Shown: positions 63,161 through 64,000 of the stretch, one piece after another
Numbering within the stretch: position 1 is the stretch's first letter
Layout: every line of letters begins with the position of its first letter
NCBI RefSeq assembly: GCF_001192835.1
Contig: NZ_DF968182.1
Location: 2,823,113 to 2,887,112, forward strand
Length of the DNA stretch: 64,000 nt
Direction: 5' to 3'
From: Lentimicrobium saccharophilum
GTDB lineage: Bacteria; Bacteroidota; Bacteroidia; Bacteroidales; Lentimicrobiaceae
Position numbers and translations under genes: made by a program
The notes under the pieces: generated by a model
What the model saw: the letters and a program-made list of their open reading frames with translations, nothing else
What the model was told of the DNA's origin: nothing
Database searches by the model: none

Positions 63161-64000
63161 TTATGACAGGAAGCCCAGCAGAATACCTGCTGCTACGGCA
63201 CTGCCGATTACCCCGGCCACATTGGGGCCCATGGCGTGCATCAGCAGGTGGTTGGTTTTGTCATACTCAAGTCCGATAACCTGCGATACACGGGCACTGT
63301 CGGGCACCGCCGACACCCCTGAGTTACCGATCAGCGGATTGATCTTATTGCCCTCTTTAAGGAAAAGATTAAAGAACTTTACAAACAACACCCCGGCGGT
63401 AGTGGCAATAACGAACGATGCAGCACCCAGGGCAAAAATCCCGACCGATTTTGCGGTAAGGAAGGTGGTTGCCTGGGTTGAAGCGCCAACGGTTAGTCCG
63501 ATAAGAATGGTCACTATGTCGATCAGGGGGCCTTTTGCCGTATCAGCCAGACGCTTGGTTACACCACTCTCTTTCAGCAGGTTGCCAAAGAAAAGCATAC
63601 CCAATAGCGGAAGTCCCGAAGGCACAATAAAAGTGGTCAACAACATACCGATGATGGGAAAGAGCACTTTCTCGGTTTTTGAAACGCTGCGCGGCGGTTT
63701 CATACGGATCAGCCGCTCCCTTTTATTGGTAAGCAGTCGCATAATGGGAGGCTGGATTACCGGAACCAGCGCCATGTAAGAGTAAGCCGAAATGGCGATG
63801 GCGCCCATCAGCTCGGGTGCCAGTTTCGACGAAAGGAAGATAGCTGTAGGACCGTCGGCCCCACCGATAATGGCGATGGCACCGGCTTCGCTCGGGCTGA
63901 ATCCCAGCAACAGCGCAATGGCATAAGCACCAAAAATACCAAACTGGGCAGCGGCACCGATCAGCATCAGTTTAGGATTCGAGATCAGGGCAGAAAAGTC
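63161..64000 (-). CDS. oadB: Sodium-pumping decarboxylase beta subunit, N-terminus beyond window
   Basis: The frame is open past the right edge, so the 280 residues seen are the C-terminal part of a roughly 380-430-residue membrane protein. It matches the beta subunit of oxaloacetate, methylmalonyl-CoA or glutaconyl-CoA decarboxylases, which couples biotin decarboxylation to sodium export. The key motif is [20 protein letters not shown], holding the aspartate used for sodium transport. Other family segments are [20 protein letters not shown] and [19 protein letters not shown]. Which acyl substrate applies depends on the alpha subunit, outside the window. Confidence 0.94.
   Translation of the reverse strand, partial: DFSALISNPKLMLIGAAAQFGIFGAYAIALLLGFSPSEAGAIAIIGGADGPTAIFLSSKLAPELMGAIAISAYSYMALVPVIQPPIMRLLTNKRERLIRMKPPRSVSKTEKVLFPIIGMLLTTFIVPSGLPLLGMLFFGNLLKESGVTKRLADTAKGPLIDIVTILIGLTVGASTQATTFLTAKSVGIFALGAASFVIATTAGVLFVKFFNLFLKEGNKINPLIGNSGVSAVPDSARVSQVIGLEYDKTNHLLMHAMGPNVAGVIGSAVAAGILLGFLS

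Overview
The window looks like chromosomal DNA of a member of the Bacteroidota, probably a free-living, anaerobic, Bacteroidales-like lineage. The evidence is: promoter -7 boxes of the TAnnTTTG type in front of many genes; two secreted proteins ending in type IX secretion (T9SS) sorting domains; the acpP-fabF-rnc order; an ExbB-ExbD-ExbD set; an IPExxxVDY-family protein; beta-propeller sensor kinases; and a short-chain-type threonine dehydrogenase opposite glycine C-acetyltransferase. No phage, CRISPR array, rRNA or complete insertion sequence is visible. The one tRNA is tRNA-Ser(GGA).

Layout. 1-2483: a cut-off LPS heptosyltransferase-type gene, a TatD nuclease and a type I asparaginase. 2690-5097: tRNA-Ser and a four-gene ExbB/ExbD energy-transducing operon. 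5178-12425: housekeeping enzymes (beta-CASP RNase-like hydrolase, SpmA/SpmB-like membrane protein, threonine breakdown pair kbl/tdh, mnmA) and a truncated recQ remnant. 12490-17873: an LpxH-like phosphoesterase, then four co-directional genes, three of which carry cytoplasmic zinc ribbons. 17917-23840: a c-heme lipoprotein, a membrane protein, a lipoprotein, and a 1,199-residue membrane-anchored protein whose tail is again a zinc ribbon. 24263-26512: acpP-fabF-rnc. 27172-34478: a compact signalling operon of two sensor histidine kinases and two receivers, one fused to a class III adenylate cyclase. 34854-38032: small regulators and a hypothetical secreted protein, partly framed by long direct repeats. 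38033-41401: a fused isobutyryl-CoA mutase. 41713-51990: two T9SS cargo proteins, an AlkD-like glycosylase and a TPR regulator. 52363-64000: a DUF2807 protein, CorC/HlyC-type transporter, DedA, a phosphate permease, a cation exchanger, DUF4403, an exonuclease-GIY-YIG fusion, Hsp20, uridine kinase, and the beta subunit of a sodium-pumping decarboxylase (cut off at the edge).

The parts that stand out are: the zinc-ribbon gene neighbourhood (13779-17873 and 20031-23840), which may be an uncharacterised envelope or membrane-associated system; the kinase/receiver/cyclase operon with no DNA-binding output; two 220-242 bp elements with identical TTGTCCGG ends; a mosaic family of intergenic repeats that abut gene ends; and several genes whose -7 box is so close to the start codon that the mRNA would be almost leaderless. 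Functions are inferred from motifs and gene order only; no database search was possible.
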